This document shows positions 44,301-53,660 of a stretch of 64,000 nt of DNA, piece after piece. The translations under genes were made by a program, and so were the position numbers. The notes beneath the pieces are model-generated. The model was not told the DNA's origin and made no database searches. It saw nothing but the letters and a program-made list of their open reading frames with translations. The DNA is from Crossaster papposus (taxonomy: Eukaryota > Echinodermata > Asteroidea > Velatida > Solasteridae). Where the stretch lies: the NCBI GenBank assembly GCA_037893245.1, contig JBAIAA010000815.1, positions 1,198,501-1,262,500 on the forward strand. Direction: 5' to 3'. Numbering within the stretch: position 1 is the stretch's first letter; the number at the start of each line of letters is the position of its first letter.

Positions 44301-44904
44301 TTTGTTTGTCAAAAAGACAGCATGACAGACGGAATAATTTTAAAAATCGAAATCTTAGAATACTTGTTTTCTCGGAATGTGCAGCATTCACAGAGCAAAA
44401 AATTCACAATGGTTGTTTGTCAATCATCTGTGAGCACTTTTGCTGTTTCAAACGATAAAAAAATCACAACTTACAAATAAAATGGTATATTACCTCTTTA
44501 ACGCGGCCGATATGTCAATCGTAGTCTGACAGCGCGCGCGATGTAACGTCATCACCGGACGTGCTCTCCTAGCCTTGCTACTAAACCGTGCCTAGTGATT
44601 GTGGTCGATTTGGGGGAAAGCGATTTGTTATTAGTGTTAAGGACCGGAGGCGCACGTCGCGACTATCGCAAGCAGCAACAAACAAACCATAGCGGCATTT
44701 CGCAGCATTTCGCGGATGTTGCAGCTTGACGCACGCCGTGCTCTGTGACTTATCATCCCTTCGGTAGTCAGGCTTTAACTCTATGCATGCTGCGGACTTC
44801 TAAAAGGCAAGTCGTTGACACTTTGAATTGTTTAACCATTCTGTCGTTTGTCTTAGTTTGAGTTTTGTTGCTCATTATAAAAGATTCGTGAACAATCGGT
44901 CACA
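41336..44904. other. unassigned interval with minor repeats
   Basis: No supported gene. 42170-42345 and 44070-44290 share AAGCAGCAACAATTCT, GTTAGCTCTGT and GAGACGCAT(A/T)T in the same order (diverged dispersed repeat). 42426-42519 forms a hairpin with arms AATAACGTAAATAATTAGTC / GACTAATTTACGTTA and TGAGGCAT / ATGCCTCA. A GC-richer patch with GCGCGCGCGATG lies at 44500-44760. Confidence 0.4.
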
Positions 44905-45325
44905 TTTTCATTGTGCACCATTTTGCAAGAATTAAAACAAAAATTTATAAAGATTAATATTATCGAAAGTTATTTCATTTGTAGTATAATGTAGGTCTGC
45001 ATGTATTGTGGGCGCTATATCACTTGATCACTCGATCGCGCTGTGATCGGTCAATCGCGCTGCACCCAATCGTGCCGCAGTCGATCACCTTGACTTGAGG
45101 AATATTTTTTAAAGTCGGAAGTAAAGTCGGAGATTTCCTTCCTGATAGATCGATCGCGCAAGTCACATCTTAATTTGGCACCATTTTGCAAGAAGTTTAT
45201 AGGAGATATTAATGTAATCTAAAAATTAATATAATTATCGAAATTGGCTAAAGTTATTTTATTTGGGCGCTATGGGTCTAAGCTATCACTCGATTGCGTT
45301 GTGCTCGATCGATCGCGCGACTGTA
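44905..45325. repeat. diverged tandem duplication
   Basis: 44905-45075 and 45172-45325 share CACCATTTTGCAAGAA, TTAATAT-ATTATCGAAA, AAGTTATTT-ATTTG, GGGCGCTAT and ATCACTCGAT(C/T)GCG in order. Both copies end in a region dense in GATCGATCGCG-type words. Confidence 0.65.
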
Positions 45326-45583
45326 TTTCTGCGCGTCGAGGGATAGCGCAGATCCACCGATAGCGCTCAACATAATTTGCCTAGCACGCAATAGTATTGT
45401 ATCGATGTGGGTTGCATAGAACCACGGTAATACTATTTAGTCAGATGTGTGCTCACTTGATGAAGATGAACAGAAAGCCTGGTATATCATTCATTTTGTT
45501 TTCATACATTCATTCAAGCCTATCTATAGTTGCATACAGCAGCTGTTGAGCTGGCATGGATAGTCCACATCCAAAATAAAACG

Positions 45584-45752
45584 TCAGTATTTCCTTCGAA
45601 GCGCTCGCTTGAAAAATTCTTCAGTAGTGACGGCGTGGATGTTGACTACCTGCTTCAGGAGGGTGGGTAAGCGGTTGCCAGATTTCCGGTTCTTATCCTC
45701 ATTCAACAAGAGACGCTTGGGGAGGCAAGTGTTAGGTTGTCTGACAAGATAG
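45584..45752 (-). pseudogene. non-LTR RT C-terminus, part 2 (beyond Gypsy B)
   Basis: Minus-strand frame LVRQPNTCLPKRLLLNEDKN, then RKSGNRLPTLLKQVVNIHAV, ending KRALRRKY and a TGA at 45584-45586. It continues the protein whose upstream part is at 53661-53890; the two were one stretch before Gypsy B inserted with ATAG duplication. The join is also missing a few bases, so the host element was already damaged. This is the common endonuclease/RT-element C-terminus that pairs 'QQxKYL' with 'HVVR'. Confidence 0.75.
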
Positions 45753-47292
45753 TGTGGCGGAATGCGACGTCGGCGGGGAGACCTTCCGGGACAGATCTTA
45801 TTGATCCCAGGACTCCAACCAACGCCTATTATCCCACAAAACTATTTATAACCTTACGAGGGGATGAGCGGCTATCCAGACGCAAGGGGGACAATTACGA
45901 ACGGCGGACTTAGCCTAGGGGCAGTTCGTTTGGTGGAAATATACCACCGTTCTGTGATTGAGAGGGTAACTTGAATGTAATATAATCGGAGCACTAATTA
46001 ATTGGTCCTAATAGTCCTCACACACTGCAAATAAACCTCGGTGACAACAGATTTCAAGGACGAGTATGATTGGTCTTATTCTTCTTTGATCAAAACCTTA
46101 ATTATATTATAAGCAATCAATATATTTATACAATGATAATCCTCGCTTGTTACAACAAGGGGTCAACTGCACCTCTTATAATAAACTTAGCTAGAAGTAG
46201 TCCTCACTGTGGTCAACTGCACCACTATAAATAACTTGGCTCCAAATAGTCCTCACTGTGGTCAACTGCACCACTATAAATAACTTGGCTCCAAATAGTC
46301 CTCACTGTGGTCAACTGCACCACTATAAATATAATAACTAATAACAATATAAATCCTCACAGGTCTTTACTAGCAAATAAAGTAACACTTAAGGGGGGGG
46401 GTACTTGCAATAACCCTCACACAGAATAAATGATCTCCACAAGAACCAGAATTAATCCTCACTGCACAGAACGATCAGAATAACCCTCGTTGGACTTAGA
46501 AACAATAGACCAGGTAAACGTCTCTGGGGACAGCTAGCTTAATGACCAGGGATGCACTCAACCGATGCTACGCCGCCTGGCATAGAACACGGCATGCAGA
46601 CCCTTCAATCACCCTCAGCTCTGCTAAATCCCAATCAACAGGTTACCCTAGCCCTGTCCCTTCAAGTCCCAGTGTTATCTGACTATCGGAACAGCTATTC
46701 AATCCACGAGGGTACCGCGCTACTATTCCAGCAACAGTTACCCTCACACAACTACATAGACCGGTAATTATGCACAGACCAGGGTGCGACTACCCTCACA
46801 AGAACTAAGCGCTACGACGGTAAGCCTCACAGAGCTAGCTACTTGACATCCAACGGATCGCCACTCGGCCGTCACCGCCACTACAGCGTTAAACCGACGG
46901 CAGGCAATCACCTCCCACAACAAGTAACACTAGCTCTTAAACCAGGCTTCACTACCCTCGCACACACTAGTTCCCGCAATGAATGCAATAACAATACACG
47001 GTAAAGTATACAACTACACTTACCGAAGCTAACTTTGAAACCCTGTTTCGTGTCGTGAGGAATGGAATCGTGCAAGTAACAGACATAGGTCATGTAGCAT
47101 AGCCACCATTTGCAAGAACTGCCCAAAGCTTCGACGAAGCCCCGGACTAGAACCATACGCGCTGCTGATTGGTCGCGGCACACCACTGGATGGTCACCGA
47201 CATACGCGGTGTGAACCACTGATTGGCCCCCACACTCAATGCATTAAAGTACATGAATTAGACAAGTTTTAGTCTGACCCTGTTTCGCCACA
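45753..47292 (-). repeat. Gypsy B 3' LTR (1540 bp)
   Basis: Plus-strand ends TGTGGCGG / TTTCGCCACA give the 7-bp inverted repeat TGTGGCG/CGCCACA. Contains three tandem ~49-bp repeats (see 46190-46335) and a G9 run at 46393. Small frames in it occur identically in both LTRs and have no coding features. Confidence 0.95.
46190..46335. repeat. 49-bp tandem repeats inside LTR
   Basis: Three copies of a unit containing CCTCACTGTGGTCAACTGCA, CCACTATAAATAACTTGGCT and CCAAATAGT. The same array is at 52558-52703 in the other LTR. Such LTR repeats often act as enhancers; this is inference. Confidence 0.85.
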
Positions 47293-48111
47293 CAGGCCCC
47301 AGCTAAGCTTAGTCCGTCTCGGACTAAAAAGCTTAATAACAATTATAAGAAACAGGGTCAACTAATATTAAACATTATACATTCATAAAATCTGTCACCT
47401 ATAAGTCATAAGAAACAAAAGTAATGTGTGAGGTCTACCTGGCGAATGGGCTCAATAGACCTCGCGTATAAGTTGTACCTTGCTATGACACGAATACATT
47501 ATTTAAATATCCTCACTACATTACTGCGAGGTAGCCGGCCATTTCACTTAACATCGATTGGTTTTGCGTTTCCTAGAATGAGGATTAGTGAACCTCACAG
47601 CTAGTTTGTTTTTAAAATGTTGAATGATTAACACCATATATCTGATAATCCTCACTAGGTCATATGAGGTAGGTATATTAACACTAAATTTAAGTAGAAT
47701 TTGGTACATTACAAAATACTGAGCACCTAAGGGTTACCTCCACTTCGTATGATTAAAAATATATAAAACCCACTTCTTACGAGTCTTGCACAAGTTATAC
47801 AGAATAATAAGTGGTTGTTGATCGGATAATTTATACAATTACAAGTGTCCTTGAATTATTTTTCTCTCTCTTTTTCTTTTTCATTCCTTCTGGAAAAAAC
47901 AACGATAAGTATAAGTAAAACATATGAAAGTTTCGGAATACAAAAATATAGCTCAAAATATATCTTTTTTAATAAATACTAGAAAGGATAAAATTAAGCT
48001 TAGTTATAAAATCAGCAAGAATCAATCTGAATCATAAAATTACACGTAATTCCCGAGTTATTGGATATATTAGAGTTTCATATTTACAAGGCGTTTCCTG
48101 GACGGTTTCGT
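47293..48111 (-). other. Gypsy B 3' untranslated region
   Basis: Between ORF3 and the 3' LTR. AT-rich, no frame of note. The polypurine tract next to the LTR is weak: in sense the last bases read GCTGGGGCCTG before TGTGGCG. Confidence 0.5.
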
Positions 48112-48861
48112 CTACTCTTGTAGGGTGTACCGGTTTACATCTACCGGCTTCCTGTATCGCTGCTCGGTGACCTCTTCGTGGACCAACTTCCCGTCGACAA
48201 AAGTGTTGCGGAACAGTTTCTCCTCCACTATGGCAATTTTTATCCGCTTGGCAGGGGGTGCTGTCATCTCCATCTCAGCCATCTCCTCCTGTGGCTCCTG
48301 GTCAGGCACAGACTTCGGACTCAAGGGTGGCAGGGAATTAGCAGCCGCTGCCTCCAGAGCCTCCCTCATGTGACTCAGGTACGCCTTGGGTTTTCCCCTG
48401 TGGCGAACGACCGGCGATGACCTACCAACCAATGGAGATATGGGGCATGGCGAAAGGGTGATAACCGCCTCCCTCGACGGGCTATATGGTGGCGTACTTC
48501 CTGCATCCGATGCCGGCGCCTCTCTCGCCGGGCTGTCGGCTGGCCCACTTCCTGAAGCTAGAGTCTCTCCTTGCGGCTCAAGCCCCCACTTGCCTGTCAG
48601 CTTCTCCCTGTCGATAGACACTGGCATGCTGATTCCTCCTCGCTGTCCTTCGACCGGGCCCTTCTCAATATCTGCGCACTCCGCCATGTTCTGGGGATGG
48701 CAGTATTTGTAGTGCCTCCGGAGGTTGTCACGCCTTCTGTCCCGGTAGCTACAGCTCCCGCAGCAGAAAAACAATGGAGGGCCGTGCATCAATCTCCGGT
48801 GCCGCCAGAGACCTGACTTAGAGTTGAAAGTCTGCTGGCACTGGTAGCAACTCACAGGCAT
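48112..48861 (-). CDS. Gypsy B ORF3: two-C2H2 zinc-finger protein
   Basis: 249 residues from the ATG at 48861 (an earlier in-frame ATG at 48894 adds 11 residues). Two C2H2 fingers open the protein: C5-x2-C8-x12-H21-x4-H26 and C34-x2-C37-x12-H50-x4-H55, both with all ligands. Then come a Ser/Pro/Gly-rich linker with SPxR repeats, a basic patch AKRIKIAI resembling a nuclear signal, and a charged C-terminus (DGKLVHEEVTEQRYRKPVDV). The start at 48861 is preferred because CGTTGGCAG lies just 5' of ATCCAGAATG, like a splice acceptor for a subgenomic mRNA. It occupies the place of env but has no signal peptide or membrane segment. Likely a nuclear DNA- or RNA-binding protein of the element; role unknown. 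No stop or frameshift. Confidence 0.85.
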   Translation of the reverse strand: MPVSCYQCQQTFNSKSGLWRHRRLMHGPPLFFCCGSCSYRDRRRDNLRRHYKYCHPQNMAECADIEKGPVEGQRGGISMPVSIDREKLTGKWGLEPQGETLASGSGPADSPAREAPASDAGSTPPYSPSREAVITLSPCPISPLVGRSSPVVRHRGKPKAYLSHMREALEAAAANSLPPLSPKSVPDQEPQEEMAEMEMTAPPAKRIKIAIVEEKLFRNTFVDGKLVHEEVTEQRYRKPVDVNRYTLQE

Positions 48862-48935
48862 TCTGGATCTGCCAACGAAACAACAAAACAACAAAACATT
48901 TTGGTTAGTTCACTCTCAATTTAGTGACTAACCTA

Positions 48936-49178
48936 CTACCGATATCTTGCGGGAAGTCTATGTTTCCGCAGGGGATACCGCCTTTGGGTTCTCATAGGGC
49001 TTACTTCCACAACTTCCCCTTCCTCACTAATACTAGGATCAAGCATTTGAGCCTCAGGAGGCTCATTACCTATATCAGGCTCGACACTCAGTCGCACCTC
49101 TTGGCTTGGCATGGACTCTAGAACCTCGGACACTGGTTCCTCAACCAATGGTTCTTCTACCACTTGCGGCTGATACAC
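48936..49178 (-). CDS. Gypsy B pol C-terminal tail beyond TAG
   Basis: Directly after the TAG at 49179-49181 and in the same frame as pol, 80 codons run open: acidic (EEPLVEEPVSEVLES, GEVVEVSPM) and ending RRYPLRKHRLPARYR. The YPLRxxxxPxRY end is common at Gypsy integrase C-termini, so this is the original pol tail, now separated by one stop codon. It has no ATG start of its own. Either the TAG is a recent lesion or it is read through. Confidence 0.7.
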   Translation of the reverse strand: MYQPQVVEEPLVEEPVSEVLESMPSQEVRLSVEPDIGNEPPEAQMLDPSISEEGEVVEVSPMRTQRRYPLRKHRLPARYR

Positions 49179-50546
49179 CTACGCCTTCAAAGCTTCGCCG
49201 GTATACGGCTTTAGCCTGTCTCCGTGAACTACAACAGCCTTCTTTCCAGGCTTCAGGGAACAGTAGTCCCCAACTACCATGATCCAACATTTGCCACTGT
49301 CACTCCGAGGGAGTGGCCCCAGCAAGTCCACAGCCAGTCTTTCCATGGGCTCGCCCACCAAATACTGTTGGAGCGGGGAAACTCTCCTTTTTATAGGAGA
49401 TTTCCTCCTCCCACACAGCTCGCAACATCTAACCTGTCTCATTATTTCCTCCTGGTTACACAGGGGATGACGCCGAGGCCTCTCCTTGATAGGCCTCGCA
49501 TCGCCCGTACTGATGTGGTGCTTCACCACATCAGTCCGCCCTATGTCACCCTCACCAGAAGAAAATACATCCCGGAAATCTACCAAACAAGCCTTCACCT
49601 CTGCATGATACTCCTCACTGAGGTGGACCTTACTCCGGTCATACAAATCATGCAGGTGACTTGGGAGGTCTCCATTATCCTCACACCCACGACTTCCCAC
49701 CGGCACTACCACCGAGTCAACCACAACGGTCGCAATTGTACCCACAGTTGTCCCCTTACGAACAACTCGTCTCTCCCCATTCGGATTAAATTTCCGCAGT
49801 GGGAGAGACTCGGCTTGTGGCTCAACCAGCGACCGGGCTAAAAGTAGCCCTCGCTGAGCCAACTCGCCACCACCTTCCACAGGCTCAATGATTGCCGGCT
49901 GTCCCGATGCCTCACATGTGGTTACTACCACACCAGGCACAACAGCCTCATGGCCTGCCGGAATCTCAGTGGTTTCCGCCACCATAACTCTGCCCACAAA
50001 CGGCTCTCCTGCACCACTCGTGCATCTCACCTGCTCCCCATTTAGCCTCAACTCAAGGCGACGGAAATCCAAGTTACCGCCAGTAGGTAACAAGAAATCC
50101 ATGCCTAATATACCGTCATATTTGACATCAGCGAAAATTACCCGAATCGGGTAAACTGCTTTTCCCAACTGTATGTCCACCCAAGCAACGCCCATCACAG
50201 CCAGTGGACTCCCATCGACCTGCTGAATGCTGGACTCTTCAGCTTCCAGCACAGGCCTTTGTTCCCTGGCAATTCTATGGTAGACTCGACTACTAATTAG
50301 TGTGTCAGTCGACCCTGAATCCACCAGGAACCTACACCTTGCTCCCCTGACAACACCACTAACAAACAGCCCATACCTAGGCCGAGTATCAGTGCGTGGC
50401 CGAGTGCCTACTGGCTCTCTGCCTTCTGTCTCTCGCCTCTTACTGGCTCTGTTTGTTCCCAACTCTTGTGCTCGCTTGGACCCTCGGAAATGCCCAGCCT
50501 GCCCGGGGGCCCACCGGTCGGCTGGCTGGCGTTTCCCTGCGGCCAT
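49179..50546 (-). CDS. Gypsy B pol: protease fused to integrase remnants, RT deleted
   Basis: A 455-residue open frame overlapping gag in the -1 frame. Domains: basic linker (1-55); retropepsin with FLVDSGSTDTLIS (74-86) and DGILGMDFLL (144-153); post-protease linker with GLLLARSLVE; start of RT with LVDFRDVFSSGEGD and HHISTGDARPIKERPRRHP (321-361). After QEEI (about residue 368) it jumps to the integrase zinc region RCCELCGRRKSP and PMERLAVDLLGPLP (catalytic Asp 407, others missing), then after VVGDYCS (430) to the integrase C-terminal end VVVHGDRLKPYTGEA. Both junctions (about 49442 and 49257) keep the frame. It can supply protease but not RT, RNase H or integrase. No frameshift anywhere. 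Confidence 0.9.
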   Translation of the reverse strand: MAAGKRQPADRWAPGQAGHFRGSKRAQELGTNRASKRRETEGREPVGTRPRTDTRPRYGLFVSGVVRGARCRFLVDSGSTDTLISSRVYHRIAREQRPVLEAEESSIQQVDGSPLAVMGVAWVDIQLGKAVYPIRVIFADVKYDGILGMDFLLPTGGNLDFRRLELRLNGEQVRCTSGAGEPFVGRVMVAETTEIPAGHEAVVPGVVVTTCEASGQPAIIEPVEGGGELAQRGLLLARSLVEPQAESLPLRKFNPNGERRVVRKGTTVGTIATVVVDSVVVPVGSRGCEDNGDLPSHLHDLYDRSKVHLSEEYHAEVKACLVDFRDVFSSGEGDIGRTDVVKHHISTGDARPIKERPRRHPLCNQEEIMRQVRCCELCGRRKSPIKRRVSPLQQYLVGEPMERLAVDLLGPLPRSDSGKCWIMVVGDYCSLKPGKKAVVVHGDRLKPYTGEALKA

Positions 50547-51922
50547 CTCTCCCTATGAGGTCTGGTACATTCCCGGGCGAAATGACCTACCTCTCCACAC
50601 CTGAAACACCTCAACCCACCAGGCGCTTTTCTTCCAGGCTGGGGTGACTGCCTCTGAGGAACCCTCGCCTTCTCAGCTGGGCCTGGACCTCGCTTGGTAA
50701 GCTCGGTCAGCAGCTCAACCACTTGGTCAATTTTCTTCGACTGTTGACCAGCACCCTCTTCTAACTTAAGGAGACGCCTCTCTGTGTCAGAGTCGACTGC
50801 CCTGGTAAACTTCACGGGTTTACCTTCAGCCCTTCGCTCACATTCAACTTCCTCAAAGTTTTCGGTCTCAAGGGCAGCACGTATAGCTTCGTCCAATGTC
50901 TTTGGGCGATCACGGTATACGCCTTCCCTAACGACCTGACTATTAACGGCATCGACAAAATGGTTTTTCCCTAGGCGCTCTCGTGCCTCTTCGGGAATCT
51001 CAGGGTAGGCCTTCAACGTTAAATCACGGATTGCCTGGCCCAACTCCTGTAGAGTTTCTTTAGGCCCCTGACGTCGGTGCCTTAACTCCACCAAATAATT
51101 TTCGGCCTGTCGACCAGGACCGAATCTCTTCGACAACACCTTGACAAGTTCACTATAAGTGAACTTCTTCGACCCATCACCGAGAATTCGGAGGGCCTCT
51201 CCCTGGAGACTAGCAGCCAAAAATTCGGTTGCTTGCTCCTCACTCCACTGATTTACTTGCTTACACGCCTCAAAGTGGCGGTAATAATTGTTCCAAAGAA
51301 CCTTACCACTGTATCGGTCGGGGGTAATTGTAGGCCTGCGAGGCCCACCACCATGAGGTTTACCGCACTCCTCATTACCCTCCATCCTCGACTCCCTTTT
51401 TAGTGGCCATGGGCCCACTCCAGGCGAGTCCCCCTCACTAACTACCTCGTTGGATTTCCCCACAGTATGACGAGTTGCGAAACTCAGTAACTCACTGTGT
51501 ACATCTCGCTCATTGTTAGCACAATCATCCTCGTGGTTCCTGAAGGGATTGACACGAGGACTATGCGCGAGAATAGACCTCACAGGTGTACTCCCAGCAT
51601 GCCTTTCTCCCCATGAACCCAGATCAGGTGACGTGCCAACACTGGAACGCTCTCGTGCCTTCAATGAGGCATACCCTGAGGTATCCTCCGGCAACTTCCA
51701 ACTTATCTCCGAATCTACCTTCACCAAAGGTGTCTCCCTTCTTTCAGGGGTACCCTCACTCACCAACTTTGGCTGTGCCCCCTTCTTGACAGCCTCCAAC
51801 TCCGAAGAAAGACGAGCTTTCTCCCACCGCAACCACTGAACCTCCATTCTAGATTGGTTCAGGTCATCCTGGACAGAACCCATGTCAGCCTCAGCCGAGG
51901 TGACACCCCTGTCCTTACTCAT
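50408..51922 (-). CDS. Gypsy B gag
   Basis: 504 residues from the ATG at 51922. A coiled-coil-like start (residues about 18-48, MEVQWLRWEKARLSSELEAV) and a polar, low-complexity stretch precede a capsid-like region: YSGKVLWNNYYRHFEACKQV, AASLQGEALRIL, FGPGRQAENYLVELRHRRQG and KNHFVDAVNSQVVREGVYRD. A second coiled-coil-like helix (RRLLKLEEGAGQQSKKIDQV) leads to one perfect CCHC knuckle, CFRCGEVGHFAREC, at 439-452. The last 52 residues overlap pol. Fully intact. Gag would package the element RNA, and with the element's protease is the part a non-autonomous copy most needs. Confidence 0.92.
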   Translation of the reverse strand: MSKDRGVTSAEADMGSVQDDLNQSRMEVQWLRWEKARLSSELEAVKKGAQPKLVSEGTPERRETPLVKVDSEISWKLPEDTSGYASLKARERSSVGTSPDLGSWGERHAGSTPVRSILAHSPRVNPFRNHEDDCANNERDVHSELLSFATRHTVGKSNEVVSEGDSPGVGPWPLKRESRMEGNEECGKPHGGGPRRPTITPDRYSGKVLWNNYYRHFEACKQVNQWSEEQATEFLAASLQGEALRILGDGSKKFTYSELVKVLSKRFGPGRQAENYLVELRHRRQGPKETLQELGQAIRDLTLKAYPEIPEEARERLGKNHFVDAVNSQVVREGVYRDRPKTLDEAIRAALETENFEEVECERRAEGKPVKFTRAVDSDTERRLLKLEEGAGQQSKKIDQVVELLTELTKRGPGPAEKARVPQRQSPQPGRKAPGGLRCFRCGEVGHFARECTRPHRERWPQGNASQPTGGPPGRLGISEGPSEHKSWEQTEPVRGERQKAESQ

Positions 51923-52099
51923 ACCGACGTTTCCTTCTGACTAGGAAACTTGGTCTCAAACCAACTCTCTACACTGGGCAAGTGACCAACTCGTCACTGA
52001 TAATCCTCGCAGTGTACCTCAGCGAGGTTCACTGCCGACAACAACACAAATACAATGTCTTTATTACAAGTTCTTAAATTACACTAATCAATCACAAAA

Positions 52100-52118
52100 G
52101 ATCCCACTTCTGACACCA
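52100..52118 (-). other. Gypsy B primer-binding site
   Basis: Plus strand reads GATCCCACTTCTGACACCA, a tRNA-3'-end-like sequence ending in CCA, two bases before the LTR edge at 52121. In element sense it is TGGTGTCAGAAGTGGGATC, a primer-site wording common in Gypsy elements. The tRNA was not identified. Confidence 0.85.
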
Positions 52119-52120
52119 TT

Positions 52121-53660
52121 TGTGGCGGAATGCGACGTCGGCGGGGAGACCTTCCGGGACAGATCTTATTGATCCCAGGACTCCAACCAACGCCTATTAT
52201 CCCACAAAACTATTTATAACCTTACGAGGGGATGAGCGGCTATCCAGACGCAAGGGGGACAATTACGAACGGCGGACTTAGCCTAGGGGCAGTTCGTTTG
52301 GTGGAAATATACCACCGTTCTGTGATTGAGAGGGTAACTTGAATGTAATATAATCGGAGCACTAATTAATTGGTCCTAATAGTCCTCACACACTGCAAAT
52401 AAACCTCGGTGACAACAGATTTCAAGGACGAGTATGATTGGTCTTATTCTTCTTTGATCAAAACCTTAATTATATTATAAGCAATCAATATATTTATACA
52501 ATGATAATCCTCGCTTGTTACAACAAGGGGTCAACTGCACCTCTTATAATAAACTTAGCTAGAAGTAGTCCTCACTGTGGTCAACTGCACCACTATAAAT
52601 AACTTGGCTCCAAATAGTCCTCACTGTGGTCAACTGCACCACTATAAATAACTTGGCTCCAAATAGTCCTCACTGTGGTCAACTGCACCACTATAAATAT
52701 AATAACTAATAACAATATAAATCCTCACAGGTCTTTACTAGCAAATAAAGTAACACTTAAGGGGGGGGGTACTTGCAATAACCCTCACACAGAATAAATG
52801 ATCTCCACAAGAACCAGAATTAATCCTCACTGCACAGAACGATCAGAATAACCCTCGTTGGACTTAGAAACAATAGACCAGGTAAACGTCTCTGGGGACA
52901 GCTAGCTTAATGACCAGGGATGCACTCAACCGATGCTACGCCGCCTGGCATAGAACACGGCATGCAGACCCTTCAATCACCCTCAGCTCTGCTAAATCCC
53001 AATCAACAGGTTACCCTAGCCCTGTCCCTTCAAGTCCCAGTGTTATCTGACTATCGGAACAGCTATTCAATCCACGAGGGTACCGCGCTACTATTCCAGC
53101 AACAGTTACCCTCACACAACTACATAGACCGGTAATTATGCACAGACCAGGGTGCGACTACCCTCACAAGAACTAAGCGCTACGACGGTAAGCCTCACAG
53201 AGCTAGCTACTTGACATCCAACGGATCGCCACTCGGCCGTCACCGCCACTACAGCGTTAAACCGACGGCAGGCAATCACCTCCCACAACAAGTAACACTA
53301 GCTCTTAAACCAGGCTTCACTACCCTCGCACACACTAGTTCCCGCAATGAATGCAATAACAATACACGGTAAAGTATACAACTACACTTACCGAAGCTAA
53401 CTTTGAAACCCTGTTTCGTGTCGTGAGGAATGGAATCGTGCAAGTAACAGACATAGGTCATGTAGCATAGCCACCATTTGCAAGAACTGCCCAAAGCTTC
53501 GACGAAGCCCCGGACTAGAACCATACGCGCTGCTGATTGGTCGCGGCACACCACTGGATGGTCACCGACATACGCGGTGTGAACCACTGATTGGCCCCCA
53601 CACTCAATGCATTAAAGTACATGAATTAGACAAGTTTTAGTCTGACCCTGTTTCGCCACA
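52121..53660 (-). repeat. Gypsy B 5' LTR (1540 bp)
   Basis: Same length and, where compared, the same sequence as 45753-47292. The outer edge is followed by the ATAG duplication. It carries the promoter and 5' leader of the element by position; no specific promoter motif was picked. Confidence 0.95.

Larger units (their letters stand above)
45753..53660 (-). mobile_element. Ty3/Gypsy element B, complete but internally deleted
   Basis: A 7908-bp minus-strand element with two LTRs of exactly 1540 bp at constant offset (6368), no difference found in the lines compared, and ATAG flanking both ends (45749-45752, 53661-53664). Order in sense: LTR, primer site, gag, pol, in-frame tail after TAG, zinc-finger ORF3, 3' UTR, LTR. 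RT, RNase H and most of integrase are absent by clean in-frame deletions. Matching LTRs mean a recent insertion, so the machinery must have come from another element. Confidence 0.92.

Noticed and set aside
46552-47219. 71- and 103-residue frames inside the Gypsy B LTR, repeated at 52920-53587
   Set aside because: Identical only because the LTRs match; on opposite strands, no motifs, no start context.
49224-51839. Several plus-strand frames of 60-205 residues across Gypsy B
   Set aside because: Antisense shadows of intact gag and pol.
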